DNA from: Trileptium ribeirensis
Taxonomy: Eukaryota > Nematoda > Enoplea > Enoplida > Thoracostomopsidae
Length of the DNA stretch: 64,000 nt
NCBI GenBank assembly: GCA_030248225.1
Contig: JASANE010012231.1
Span: 1 to 64,000 of the forward strand
Direction: 5' to 3'
The first letter of the stretch is position 1. Each line of letters opens with the position of its first letter. Shown piece after piece: positions 47,001 through 51,669 of this stretch. The position numbers were made by a program, and so were the translations under genes. The notes below the pieces were generated by a model. It was given only the letters and a program-made list of their open reading frames with translations, had not been told where the DNA came from and searched no databases.

Positions 47001-47176
47001 ATATTATTAAATCGCTGCCTCCAGAGTTAATGATGGCATGTCGCTTGTATCCGTGGAGCAAGACTGAGCGCAGAAATGCTAAACAATATCGTCGTACGCT
47101 AGCCCAGTACAGAAGGGCTAATAAGAAGGAAGACCGCATTAATCGAAAGAAAGGAAGATCAGGAAGAGGGGGATAA
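724..47176 (+). CDS. Giant modular gene: 20 visible exons, 5' end outside window
   Basis: Twenty exons separated by introns of 0.8-5.7 kb. Exons 1-19 are all multiples of three and all phase 2-2, so they join in one open frame of about 2,000 residues. Each encodes one alpha-helical, mostly acidic module of 87-108 residues. The shared layout is a first helix with hydrophobic residues around positions 5-15, a second helix near 20-35, a third near 38-52, a Gly/Pro/aromatic loop near 55-60, and two further helices, the first often capped by Leu/Met-Ser-Pro or similar. No catalytic motif, cysteine framework, transmembrane segment or signal peptide is visible; a signal peptide would lie upstream of the window. 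The family is not recognised. The spacing of helix motifs recalls insect Bla g 1 / G12-type repeats (Ins_allergen_rp), but only weakly. Gene model is by eye from splice signals and frame; no transcript data. Confidence 0.8.
1033..2323. other. Intron 1
   Basis: Contains a dispersed repeat copy (about 1200-1390, like 18960-19180) and a short palindromic repeat GAATTCGCCTACCTAGGCGC at 1568 that recurs in similar form near 21553. Otherwise nothing recognised. Confidence 0.5.
2324..2626 (+). CDS. Giant gene exon 2 (module class B)
   Basis: Acceptor GTTTCTAG before 2324, donor CG/GTAAGA after 2626; 303 bp, phase 2-2. The module opens with DIGLDFLNYYYDYLE, comparable to DLGVELDYAF in exon 8 and DLSIKFVEFY in exon 11. 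It has a Gly/Ser-rich loop (SHSGDGSNG) near residue 55 and a C-terminal ALLDKTNDTDFVDYI helix that matches ALDSKTDDELASIV in exon 8. No ATG is needed; the frame is open through the whole exon. Function unknown. Confidence 0.8.
2627..4290. other. Intron 2
   Basis: AT-rich, no gene, repeat or element recognised. Confidence 0.5.
4291..4614 (+). CDS. Giant gene exon 3 (module class C)
   Basis: Acceptor GCTATAG before 4291, donor GCAG/GTAAAT after 4614; 324 bp, the longest module, phase 2-2. It begins QAEMKLLGAIEKR and has DYMENEMNPDDA in helix 2-3. Both pair well with exon 12 (LAEIELFYLFEEH and HYMETAVSRDDA). The class C landmark, Met-Ser before a helix (DTMSNREILEYAK), lies near residue 75. The polypyrimidine tract before this acceptor is weak, so the start is a little less certain than for other exons. 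Function unknown. Confidence 0.75.
4615..6557. other. Intron 3
   Basis: AT-rich, no gene or element recognised. ORFs near 4908 and 6265 are short and have no module pattern. Confidence 0.5.
6558..6872 (+). CDS. Giant gene exon 4 (module class A)
   Basis: Acceptor CAATCTTCAG before 6558, donor TTAG/GTAACT after 6872; 315 bp, phase 2-2. It encodes ESEQDVLRVLKANKN, then an aromatic helix YWYIMVWYDYLFDAG, then a strongly acidic C-terminal half (EDPDP and SDEVEEAADEAS). The aromatic helix and DAG turn match exon 13 (WEVMVIANYLVDAG), nine exons on. The hydrophobic run preceding the acceptor in the open frame is the polypyrimidine tract, not a signal peptide. Function unknown. Confidence 0.8.
7131..7624. 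mobile_element. Inverted-repeat element with TTA duplication, copy 1
   Basis: 494 bp. Left end TGCGGCGTTCACGTTATAAT and right end the reverse complement of the same, with about 40 bp of terminal inverted repeat ending near GTTTGGAAC. TTA flanks both sides (7128-7130 and 7625-7627), as for PIF/Harbinger-type transposons. It has no transposase, so it is non-autonomous. A related copy is at 35984-36464. Confidence 0.82.
7889..7945 (+). repeat. tRNA-like fragment (SINE head or tRNA relic)
   Basis: TTTAGTGGCGATAATGC resembles a pol III A box and GGTTCGACCC 36 bases later is a perfect B-box core. No full cloverleaf could be drawn by eye. Confidence 0.45.
9268..9426. mobile_element. Small hairpin element
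   Basis: Arms of about 45 bp (GTTGTAGCACAGCTAGGTTT at 9275 against the reverse complement ending at 9418) enclose about 50 bp. Built of CG-containing words (GCACG, CGCAC), unlike the surrounding intron. Looks like a very short non-autonomous element; target duplication not resolved. Confidence 0.6.
10170..10487 (+). CDS. Giant gene exon 5 (module class B)
   Basis: Acceptor GAAATTATAG before 10170, donor AAAT/GTAAGT after 10487; 318 bp, phase 2-2. The visible motifs are KEHVLAKVASGQFIDYADIF in helix 2-3, TVTDEDIN in the loop, and LVESQLELISDQNLLKYFAE in the last two helices. All three have counterparts in the same order in exon 14 (SYILELANSPRFEEYAKDL; EFTEDDYN; KLKQFMETIPAKDLKT). This is one of the clearest nine-exon pairings. 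Function unknown. Confidence 0.8.
10488..11777. other. Intron 5
   Basis: A block with higher GC at about 10640-10880 may be part of a dispersed repeat. Nothing else recognised. Confidence 0.45.
11778..12089 (+). CDS. Giant gene exon 6 (module class C)
   Basis: Acceptor CAACATTTAG before 11778, donor GCTAT/GTAAGT after 12089; 312 bp, phase 2-2. It encodes an acidic first helix (VEQSIEELLEMDASMFEAG), then KLLKSNEMKVYSRSLIELI, then RLQQMSLDESIEIIRLAF and a final helix. KLLKS and SR-L/F-I are shared with exons 9 and 15, and QMSL is the class C helix cap. Function unknown. Confidence 0.82.
12090..14186. other. Intron 6
   Basis: Contains a GC-rich block at 12340-12500 (see tRNA-like entry). The remainder is AT-rich with no feature seen. 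Confidence 0.5.
12400..12485 (+). repeat. GC-rich block with B-box-like GGTTCGAACC
   Basis: GC-rich island in AT-rich intron with GGGTTCGAACC at 12451 and upstream GTGGGTGAATAGC. Possibly the pol III head of a SINE. Weak. Confidence 0.3.
14187..14489 (+). CDS. Giant gene exon 7 (module class A)
   Basis: Acceptor CAATATTGCAG before 14187, donor AAGGA/GTAAGA after 14489; 303 bp, phase 2-2. There is no internal ATG early in the exon, so a start-codon ORF scan would miss it, but the frame is open throughout. It begins DVDDEVGEILDEALATD, then IGQQIIDYCDESKPSEFKRK, then a loop leading to EMLSPREYEKEFKSK, and ends in a Lys/Arg-rich stretch. It matches exon 16 (VGQQIVKYL) and exon 1 (EYVKEFKTK). Function unknown. 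Confidence 0.82.
14490..15930. other. Intron 7
   Basis: Contains one GC-rich dispersed repeat (14860-15180). Rest unremarkable. Confidence 0.5.
14860..15180. repeat. GC-rich dispersed repeat with TTTTTGCC-rich core, copy 1
   Basis: GC-rich flanks around a core of short related words (TTTTTGCCGATATT, TTTGCCAATATTA, TTTTTACCAATTTTTGCC). The same architecture recurs at about 20690-21140, 49480-49880 and 54150-54345. The core is a degenerate tandem array of 15-20 bp words. Element type unknown. Confidence 0.6.
15931..16197 (+). CDS. Giant gene exon 8 (short module, class B)
   Basis: Acceptor TACTTTTCAG before 15931, donor GGAAG/GTAGGT after 16197; 267 bp, phase 2-2, shorter than most. It starts DLGVELDYAFKKH, has DDLPDSYLMDFADIMNMAME, a Met/Pro-rich acidic loop (EDEMPPMIP) and a final DFEKALDSKTDDELASIV helix. 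The last part resembles exon 2. A second GT four bases further on would place an in-frame TAG inside the exon, so the first GT is chosen. Function unknown. Confidence 0.8.
16198..17047. other. Intron 8
   Basis: About 16750-16960 looks like a dispersed repeat fragment (GGATCCGCTAATGCC end; compare AGCGGATCCAAGAAACTG near 30949 in the other orientation). No gene. Confidence 0.45.
17048..17356 (+). CDS. Giant gene exon 9 (basic-start module, class C)
   Basis: Acceptor CATTCATTGCAG before 17048, donor AATC/GTAAGT after 17356; 309 bp, phase 2-2. The first third is unusually basic (KMLKQVEKIAKSKTPKKDME), unlike the acidic neighbours. It then has KLLKSKKFKQSSDAFIVAL, matching exons 6 and 15, and LQSLSPEQAIQFAESGF with the class C Ser-Pro helix cap. 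The end is acidic again (DEDCIAVLKQVEEEL). Function unknown. Confidence 0.82.
18960..19180. repeat. Dispersed repeat shared with intron 1
   Basis: Words such as CACAATTTTTATGCTAAATC, GCAAAGATATGGTGC and CTAATTTTGGCTA recur in the same order, diverged, at about 1260-1375. Two copies by eye; element type unknown. Confidence 0.45.
20007..20045. repeat. (TA)n microsatellite
   Basis: About 39 bases of nearly pure TA dinucleotide with one TAC interruption. Confidence 0.95.
20690..21140. repeat. GC-rich dispersed repeat with TTTTGCC-rich core, copy 2
   Basis: The core at about 20795-20865 has TTTTGCCAACTTTACC, TTTTTGCCAATTTAGCC and TTTTCGCCGATTTTACC. Downstream, a GC-rich part repeats a theme (GGTAG, CAGGGCCTCGAGA, CGCCATGGG) at about 20950-21000 and 21010-21060. 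Confidence 0.6.
21436..21510 (-). repeat. tRNA-like fragment, minus strand
   Basis: On the minus strand, CTTAGTAGGTAGAGCATCC resembles a tRNA D-arm / A box, with GGTGCGAATGTCGCCCC as a degenerate T-arm. Probably a tRNA-derived repeat rather than a working tRNA. Confidence 0.4.
21848..22150 (+). CDS. Giant gene exon 10 (module class A)
   Basis: Acceptor ACTATTTCAG before 21848, donor CAGA/GTAAGT after 22150; 303 bp, phase 2-2. It opens DYDIIVSQFFDSAIANE, continues with a charged helix region (KRISERTEKSGDALG), a Pro-rich loop (EPGLPPAKHKEQF) and a Lys-rich end. It sits where class A is expected and shows weak likeness to exons 1 and 7 (F..xAI/AL start, L-P/S-P then EF/QF). It follows the 4.5-kb, transposon-rich intron 9. 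Function unknown. Confidence 0.78.
22151..23400. other. Intron 10
   Basis: A stretch at 22750-22990 is rich in GCGTTC / TTCGCG words in mixed orientation. No gene or clear element. Confidence 0.45.
23401..23706 (+). CDS. Giant gene exon 11 (module class B)
   Basis: Acceptor AATATTTAG before 23401, donor ATCAG/GTTAGC after 23706; 306 bp, phase 2-2. The donor lacks the usual GTAA, so the open frame runs on into the intron to 23800; I stop at 23706 because that keeps phase and length. It begins DLSIKFVEFYTKHLSRG, has an Asn/Ala-rich low-complexity insert (NAAAGNNSANATQ), then IVQFIESLAEQDLPVFVELI, and a final EFLDQLQTQMEG helix. It compares with exons 2 and 8 (D-I/L start). Function unknown. 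Confidence 0.72.
23707..25988. other. Intron 11
   Basis: AT-rich; several short ORFs without module pattern. Nothing recognised. Confidence 0.5.
25989..26297 (+). CDS. Giant gene exon 12 (module class C)
   Basis: Acceptor TTGATTCATCAAG before 25989, donor ACAA/GTAATT after 26297; 309 bp, phase 2-2. It encodes LAEIELFYLFEEHQD, HYMETAVSRDDALVYAEAV, then INFQVMSPDELLDTVLQEF with the class C Met-Ser-Pro helix cap. It pairs with exon 3 over its first half. Two cysteines occur (VGCPW and YECAG), but they are not conserved in other modules. Function unknown. Confidence 0.78.
26677..26745 (+). repeat. tRNA-like fragment
   Basis: TTAGTGTAGTCGCTAGCAT resembles an A box, AGGGCTTGCACCCT can form an anticodon-type hairpin, and TTGATTCAATCC resembles a B box. 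Acceptor stem not evident; likely tRNA-derived. Confidence 0.45.
28193..28263 (+). other. Possible in-frame 5' extension of exon 13
   Basis: The 71 bases before the exon 13 acceptor are open in the exon's frame from an ATG. The first 54 are much more GC-rich than the surrounding intron, encoding MSTSAAKPAPVEDDSR. An AG at 28196-28197 would also give a phase-2 acceptor. It could be an alternative start, an alternative acceptor or chance. The pyrimidine-rich 3' part before 28264 looks like an ordinary splice acceptor tract. Confidence 0.3.
28264..28572 (+). CDS. Giant gene exon 13 (module class A)
   Basis: Acceptor CTTTTATTTTAG before 28264, donor ATAT/GTAAGA after 28572; 309 bp, phase 2-2. 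It encodes NAEMNVLWLFNDYAVDAL, VKWEVMVIANYLVDAG, and an end helix NLPMVKQYLDEMGYM. It pairs with exon 4. The last 34 bases and the donor lie inside a 102-bp tandem triplication, so two further copies of the donor follow in the intron. The frame is also open upstream to an ATG at 28193 (see separate entry). Function unknown. Confidence 0.82.
28539..28846 (+). repeat. 102-bp tandem triplication over the exon 13 end
   Basis: Three near-identical copies start at 28539, 28641 and 28743 (TGGTCAAACAGTATCTGGAC). Each unit carries the last 34 bases of exon 13, its donor (ATATGTAAGA) and 68 bases of intron with a GC-rich motif (GCGCCGTCGACACGCG). Differences among copies are one substitution and one T deletion, so the event is recent. 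Confidence 0.95.
28847..29412. other. Intron 13, remainder
   Basis: AT-rich after the triplication; nothing recognised. Confidence 0.5.
29413..29724 (+). CDS. Giant gene exon 14 (module class B)
   Basis: Acceptor CAATATTTTTAG before 29413, donor CTGG/GTAAGA after 29724; 312 bp, phase 2-2. It encodes KIDDDFAAALALSSPEELKS, LANSPRFEEYAKDLLLV, EFTEDDYNGKDE and KLKQFMETIPAKDLKTTINA. It pairs with exon 5 across its whole length. A 196-residue antisense ORF overlaps its end but has no coding signature of its own. Function unknown. Confidence 0.83.
29725..31313. other. Intron 14
   Basis: Holds a G-rich tract (30075-30105), a dispersed repeat fragment (about 30940-31145) and the partial exon 15 copy. 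No other exon. Confidence 0.5.
31146..31271 (+). pseudogene. Stray duplicate of the middle of exon 15
   Basis: These 126 bases repeat 31344-31469 at an offset of exactly 198 bases, with a handful of substitutions. One change (ATTTTAAGG for ATTTAAAGG) creates a stop in the module frame. It has neither acceptor nor donor, begins and ends inside exon sequence, and is followed by intron sequence. It is a partial exon copy within intron 14 and is not expected to be spliced in. Confidence 0.85.
31314..31625 (+). CDS. Giant gene exon 15 (module class C)
   Basis: Acceptor TTAATTCAATAG before 31314, donor AAGA/GTAGGT after 31625; 312 bp, phase 2-2. It encodes HKHQQLDDFNWLLEFKGEEL, VKYLRSDDFRKVSRNFILNV, a DSGYDIGG turn, then VVRMPLEQTQESVISKL and STEDITSFLTKMADFL. 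It pairs with exon 6, and this is the module that most recalls Bla g 1 / G12 repeats (YL-S-x-x-F then a Gly-x-Asp turn). A 126-bp copy of its middle lies 198 bp upstream. Confidence 0.83.
32025..32100 (+). repeat. tRNA-like fragment
   Basis: TAGTGTAGTGGTAACACAGC is a good D-arm / A-box match; the B-box side (GTCTTGGAATAC) is degenerate. Likely SINE or tRNA relic. Confidence 0.4.
32882..32963 (-). repeat. tRNA-Leu/Ser-like fragment, minus strand
   Basis: On the minus strand GTGGCAGAGCGGTCTAGCGC is a strong A box of the type seen in tRNAs with long variable arms. The T-arm (TAGGGGTCAACTC) is degraded. Confidence 0.45.
33727..34029 (+). CDS. Giant gene exon 16 (module class A)
   Basis: Acceptor AATATTTTGCAG before 33727, donor CCAA/GTAAGT after 34029; 303 bp, phase 2-2. 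It begins RTDRQIDTFFDTVLKTTD, then VGQQIVKYLRGYPPEKFKFL, a hydrophobic third helix (ERMFLIFL), GFTVNSTLDTKTYVTEFSKK, and a polar end. It pairs with exon 7 in the first half and exon 1 in the second, the best evidence that class A recurs every third exon. Function unknown. Confidence 0.83.
35080..35530. repeat. Diverged tandem repeat, about 200-bp unit
   Basis: TTGTTACATCATTGTTAAC and TTGTTACATCATTAATAAC, each followed by GGGCAT then ATGATT and TTCTGCTT, mark two copies. A more diverged third is near 35090-35180. Confidence 0.5.
35984..36464. mobile_element. Inverted-repeat element with TTA duplication, copy 2
   Basis: 481 bp, same family as 7131-7624. Left end TGCTGCGTTCATGTTATAAT, right end AACGTGAACGCCGCA, TTA on both sides (35981-35983 and 36465-36467). 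Internal parts align with copy 1 (for example CGCGCCAAATTGGTAGC). The left arm has more changes than the right. No transposase. Confidence 0.82.
36810..37115 (+). CDS. Giant gene exon 17 (module class B)
   Basis: Acceptor CATAATTTCAG before 36810, donor ACAA/GTAAGT after 37115; 306 bp, phase 2-2. It encodes SIRYNILIFLRENIGRG, ALYDFCDSFEPAEFAEYV, EEFAKIFDETESNFRIRG, NFDVDEPHVVAHKFFDQL and a final ELSRRQLKNEMTTAMEAL helix. It is more strongly patterned than its class B relatives and its pairing with exon 8 is weak. Function unknown. Confidence 0.8.
38440..38800. repeat. Diverged tandem duplication, about 180-bp unit
   Basis: TTACTAAATAT, TCTAAATGATTGGTTTGT, ATATACA, CAGTGGCA, CCGCGAG and TTTCGGC occur in the same order in 38440-38605 and 38622-38795. 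Confidence 0.65.
39511..41078. mobile_element. Foldback element with 200-bp inverted arms
   Basis: The left arm (39511-39709) is the near-exact reverse complement of the right arm (40879-41078). Outer ends ACAAGGTAACAATGCTGCG / CGCAGCATTGTTACCTTGT. About 1.17 kb lies between, including a GC-rich block (40110-40330) and a CGGCT/ACGGCT-rich block (40460-40625). No transposase ORF. Target duplication not resolved. Arm identity suggests recent movement or gene conversion. Confidence 0.8.
42864..43184 (+). CDS. Giant gene exon 18 (module class C)
   Basis: Acceptor AATTGCTTAG before 42864, donor GCGG/GTAAGG after 43184; 321 bp, phase 2-2. It encodes SINDVVDEFLLKQSE, EEFCNGFSDPDELLLALEDV, a Pro/Phe loop (DDPFPFNIDF), the class C cap STSPTKIKDAFITEV, and a basic C-terminus (SAKRGVPAQQKGG) unusual among the modules. 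NIDFASTSP compares with EINFQVMSP in exon 12. It follows the 5.7-kb intron 17. Function unknown. Confidence 0.8.
43185..44185. other. Intron 18, part before the exon 19 array
   Basis: AT-rich, nothing recognised. Confidence 0.5.
44186..44906 (+). repeat. Three tandem partial copies of the start of exon 19
   Basis: A unit of 219-222 bases is repeated: intron end with T-run, acceptor, then about 155 bases of exon 19 up to ATTCCGAA. Acceptor-like TAG sites precede 44246, 44465 and 44687; the fourth, intact copy starts at 44907. In the partial copies ATTCCGAA is followed by ACTG and a long T-run instead of the rest of the exon, so none has the true donor. Copy 1 has a stop five codons in (GCA TAA); copies 2 and 3 stay open to the T-run. 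The unit boundary is a short match at ATTCCGAAA. Confidence 0.9.
44907..45167 (+). CDS. Giant gene exon 19 (divergent short module)
   Basis: Acceptor TTTCAATTTAG before 44907, donor TGGAG/GTATTT after 45167; 261 bp, phase 2-2. It encodes QVMTRQAQICSSRLAG, IPQTISDAVLDQHSTFINKG, VKMQFDVAQNSEKFESG and a Gly/Asn-rich end (FGGMDNNFGQYDPDKW). It is the least module-like exon and is assigned to class A only by position. The donor is weak; reading on gives a stop at 45205, so an alternative end of the protein here is possible. Its first part exists in three further tandem copies upstream. Confidence 0.68.
45168..46968. other. Intron 19
   Basis: AT-rich. Short local repeats (CTATTCTGTTTGGTTGATTG at 45627 and a similar copy at 45658). 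No exon recognised. Confidence 0.5.
46969..47176 (+). CDS. Giant gene terminal exon 20 (part module and basic tail)
   Basis: Acceptor AAAATTGTAG before 46969, phase 2 entry, stop TAA at 47174-47176 not overlapping any splice donor. The first half (MIYDIIKSLPPELMMACRLY) looks like helices 2-3 of a module, compare ALYDFCDSFEPAEFAEYV in exon 17. The last 43 residues contain 16 Lys/Arg and end in Gly/Arg/Ser. A strongly basic C-terminus on an acidic repeat protein could bind nucleic acid or acidic polymers, or be an internal ionic partner; this is inference only. Confidence 0.75.
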
Positions 47177-47419
47177 TTCAAAAATTGAGTTAACTTGTAA
47201 CAAATTGAGTGTTATATTTATTTGTAGATTTATAATCTAAAAGTTTGTTGTAATTGGTAAGTTATATTGAGTTAACGAAGATAATCATGATAAAGTAGAT
47301 ATCTTTGTAACAATGGCTGCACGCCTACTTACTACCGTTTTACATCAATGTACCACGATCCGGTGCATTTTATATTTATTTATGGCCTATCTATAATATC
47401 CTAACGCACGTACCCCAAA

Positions 47420-47425
47420 AATAAA
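47420..47425 (+). promoter_or_regulatory. Candidate poly(A) signal AATAAA
   Basis: First AATAAA after the exon 20 stop codon, 244 bases downstream, in an AT-rich stretch. Chance occurrence is quite possible in sequence of this composition. Confidence 0.35.
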
Positions 47426-48033
47426 CAAAAATCGAAAACATATCACTCTCCTATACTCAAAAGTACAAATCGACGATCATTAAATGCATTATGAGTATCG
47501 GATATTAATATTAGAAATGTCAAAATCGAGCTTTTCTCATCCTTTTTCAATATTGATTTCGGCACCATTTTATTCTTCTAATTTAACTGGTTTCTTTTCA
47601 AATTTACATAATGAAAGTTGGACGGTTCCAATTTATTTATGACCTTGCGAATATCAATTATCAACAAAGTTAAGCAAAATTGCTACTGCCAAAATTGTGT
47701 TACTATCATAATGTTTTTAATCAATAATCAGAAACCGTAAATATAAATGTCCCAAATAACTACAGTTGACTCTCAAGTACAACAACGCAGCATGTTTACT
47801 CAAAATAAATATCGGAATCGCCTTAGAGATGCCATTTAATTGTTCGCATAGTCAGGTAGGTGCCGCTCGTCCATCTTATGCTGCACCCTGTTATAGTATA
47901 CGGTAAGATGTAAGTGGCAAGTATAGGCAAATATTTGTTTCATGTATTTCGAAGCATTTGAAAAATTGACGTTTAATTATGTACCTAGGTGTATAATGTA
48001 ATAAAGGGTTTAAAAACTTTTCGTGCTTCGTGC

Positions 48034-48430
48034 TGTGACTACTTTTTCCAACTTTTGGAAGTCTGAGTGTTAAACATTTATGTTGAATAGTTGTGGTCTA
48101 CGAAAGGTATTTAGAAAGCGACGAGGCGTGTAACAGATGTGTCGGTTTCGTATCACCACATTTAAAAAGTTGTTACCAAACTACACTTTCGAAAGTTGTG
48201 AACTCAGGTGGTCCTTGTTATGAAGCAAATAAAGTTTTTGACTATTTTTTCCATCTCTTGCAGGTCTGAGTGTTAAAAATTTATCTTGAATAGTCGCGGT
48301 CTACGATCTACGACTGTATTTAGTAAGCGACGAGGCGTGTAACACACGTGTTAGTTTCATATACAACATTTAAAAAGTTGTTACCAAACTACACTTCCGA
48401 AAGTTGTGAACCCATGTGGTCCTTGTGACG
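48034..48430. repeat. Tandem duplication, 203-bp unit
   Basis: Two copies offset by 203 bases with shared landmarks GTCTGAGTGTTAAA, AGCGACGAGGCGTGTAACA and TTTAAAAAGTTGTTACCAAA. About ten percent diverged by eye. Confidence 0.85.
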
Positions 48431-49479
48431 GAGCATATAGCACTGGTGACTGTTAGCAAACACGGTCTACTGTAATAGAGAACCTTAACTCCGACCTGTC
48501 CAGTTGTCTGACCACTCTGTTGAAGCAATTAGTAACTGCATTATGATTGATTTGTTCCTGTTACTAAACACTTCCAACGTAACTCAACTCGGTATTCTTA
48601 AAAGCTGCGCACCGATCCGGATCCTTTGATAAAAATGATAGATGATTCAACAAGTTTATTTGCAAATGACACAGTTTCAGTAAGCATTAACTAATATTTT
48701 CTACTAGCGGCTACATGCCATTCTAGAAGTGAAAATTGTGCTGCAGTGTAATAGTAGATAGAAGATGATAATATAACGGCACACAATTTATTGATAACAT
48801 TACAATAATAATGTGCCGATAATGATTTTGAAAGCATGTAAAATGTTGCTGTTTTGTTGAAAATTACTTATCATTAATAAAAAATTCCGCTGCAGTTTTC
48901 AAAAATAATAGCTACAAAATATTTTGCAGTTTGTTCAAAAATTACTATAAGAAACTGGGCCATTTCGGTGTAGGTTACACAATAAAAGTTGCTGTTCACA
49001 TATTTGACACAAATTCCGCGTCAGAGTTTACAAAAACTCTGGCACATTGTCGTTCGACTGCATAGATTTGCCTGTGAATTATGTAGGTTAACATTGAAAC
49101 ACAGATTCACAAAGAACCAAAATCGTCTTTATAACCATAGTTTCAGACTGCATACCTTCTTAATATATAATCAGTACTTGAGCTGATAAACCGAAAAGCC
49201 TAAACAGTTGGGAAAAGTTAACGTAAAATGTGCGGCTCCTACGTGAAATTGATATGATTTTGGTTTTCATATTAACCAGAACAAATAATCAGGCCACGTA
49301 TGTTACGGAAACGGAGGCCAAGAGCTTCGAATATTCAAATAAAACCAAACATGCTCAAGGTACGAGGTTCAGACAAGGGTTACGGCGGGTCGGTCACCTA
49401 AATAGGTCAACTAACAGATGGAGTCGATTGTGCACGGCGACGGGAGGCATGCATTAAAGGCGTGAATTTAAAATGAACA

Positions 49480-49880
49480 AAAATTTTTAAAAGTTCACAA
49501 TCTTCCACAATTTGTTCAATTTTCACCCAATTTCTTCTAACTTTCTCCATATTTGCTAAAATGTTTCCTAATTTTTGCGAATTTGTGACTATTTTCCCTA
49601 ATTTTTGCTAAAATGTTCCCTAATTTTTTGCGAATTTTGGGCTATTTTCCCTAATTTTTGCTAAAATGTTCCCTAATTTTTTGCGAATTTTGGGCTATTT
49701 TTCCCAATTTTTCTCCAGTCGTCGCGAAATTTTACGGCAAGAGGGTCACCGCTTTGCGGTGACGGTGAGAAGGGAGTCCGAAGCCTTAGAGAATAACTCC
49801 TCCCCAGCGTTGGGCATCAGAGCGGGAGTTTGACCACTCTCCAAGGGGGTCGTCGCTTAGCATTGACGAGGGGTCCAACT
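49480..49880. repeat. Dispersed repeat copy 3, with 53-bp tandem core
   Basis: The core at 49548-49720 repeats a 53-bp unit containing CTATTTTCCCTAATTTTTGC and AAAATGTTCCCTAATTTTTT about three times. GC-rich flank follows (TTGCGGTGACGGTGAGAAGG). Confidence 0.75.
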
Positions 49881-51491
49881 CCTCAGACTGTAACCTCTCT
49901 ACCCTATGAACATATATGGATCAAACAAAAGAACACGAAAGTAAAACATGAACCTGTTTGTGGTGTTTAAACGAAAGGCACTTGCTCAGTAGTCTCCCTA
50001 GGCGCAGTACCAGCAATGGGTTGGAAAATTTGATCGTCCGCTCTTAGTGTGTGTCTTCTACCCCTTTCGAGGGGTTTGCGTCAAATTAATGAACCTGCCA
50101 GAGATTCTTCACCTGCGATGTAATGTATCCAAACATATGCGACTCCACAGCGTTAAAAGAAAAATTTGTGGACTCACGGAACATTGCAGCACCCATGAGC
50201 ACGATTATAGACACACAACTTTAGTTGATCGCCTTGCCTATTTATAGAAGATTCGTGCAATCACTATTCCTATTGCACGATAATTGTGAGTATGTTTGCG
50301 GTATATAGCTAGAGCTAAAAAAGCCATATGCATCATACAGCATGACTATGAGAACAAAATCTGTAACAGCCGCAAGCGTTGTAATGTTAAAGTCATTTCT
50401 AACCGTTTTGCAACATATAACATTCAATGGTACTGAGGATTTTATCTTACAACTGGCACTTCTTAGAGATAAAGGTAATATCGCTATTTTACCTTGACAT
50501 TCCATAGTGTATACATATAAAATTTTAAAACTGGAGTAAATACTGGGTAACAGCCAATACAATGGAGGCGTTATCTTTCCAAATATTTTTTCAATAAGAT
50601 AGACACTAGCATGCAGAGACTGCTGGCATAATTTCGAAATACAAGAATATTCACGCTGTCAGAATCGGTAGCTTTATGAATATTGATAAATGACTATATT
50701 TACCGAGACGGGTGTGCTAGTGTCGACAGATGAACACGACCATGAAACGATTCGCGTACGTCTGACTATTGCTTCTAATAACAGAACGAGTTCGTCCGAG
50801 TGATGCAGATGTCACTGCGTCCGATAATCAAGATGTACGTAGTCTGTACTAGTACGTGTGGAACAACCTAACCACGAGATAACTCTCAAAGCTCCGACGA
50901 CATGTCAGTCGTCACTGTGCTACTAAAAATGACCGTCCGACTATGGACGCATAGTACGAACTTCAAATTCTTGATTGACAACCTAATTTTCTTCTCTGAA
51001 TAACTTTCTGCATAGCTGCGTATCTGCAGAAGAGCTTAGTTGTATAATACTGCGAAGACGAATTGTCAAACTTTCAGAACCTTCACAATCAGTTTATTAC
51101 AACAATGAGCAACCACGAATAAATTTTGAAACACAATCTTGCGGTATTTTTGCAAAACTGAAGCCACTAGACGCTCCAAACCGGCTGTTCTATATTAATT
51201 TAAGAGTCAAGCTTTAGTCAAAACTTCATTCATGAGACATACGATACATGCCATTTTACACAAACACACAACGAACCAAAATTCCAAGTCTAAAATTTTA
51301 TAACTTTATAATTTATGATACGTGACACACAAAAAACAAAAAAACTGCAAACAAAAATGTTAGCAACATACATAATACGCTGCGACATAAACTGCAACAA
51401 AATTAGCCATACTACTAAAAACAATACAAATCATAAATTGTTCGTTGTTAAATTTTACTGTTTTAGCATTTTGCATCTGACCTACACTCTT

Positions 51492-51669
51492 ACACCGGAC
51501 GTGGATCCAATGTCTACACCGGACGTGGATCCAATGTCTACACCGGACGTGGATCCAATGTCTACACCGGACGTGGATCCAATGTCTACACTGGACGTGG
51601 ATCCAATGTCTACACTGGACGTGGATCCAATGTCTACACTGGACGTGGATCCAATGTCTACACCGGACG
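51492..51669. repeat. 24-bp minisatellite
   Basis: Seven full units plus a partial eighth, in two variants: ACACCGGACGTGG and ACACTGGACGTGG, each followed by ATCCAATGTCT. Order C-C-C-C-T-T-T-C. Because 24 is a multiple of three, long frames stay open on both strands (five of six). The + frame reads TPDVDPMS / TLDVDPMS inside a 142-codon ORF (51315-51743) that I do not accept as a gene. Confidence 0.97.

Noticed and set aside
724..47176. Nematode polyprotein allergen (NPA) array
   Set aside because: NPA units are longer and carry basic cleavage sites between units; here junctions are single varied residues (G, R, S, M, E, K, N).
724..47176. Aphid bicycle-type effector gene (also phase-2 exons)
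   Set aside because: Those genes have very small exons and Cys-Tyr-Cys motifs; these exons are about 300 bp and cysteine-poor.
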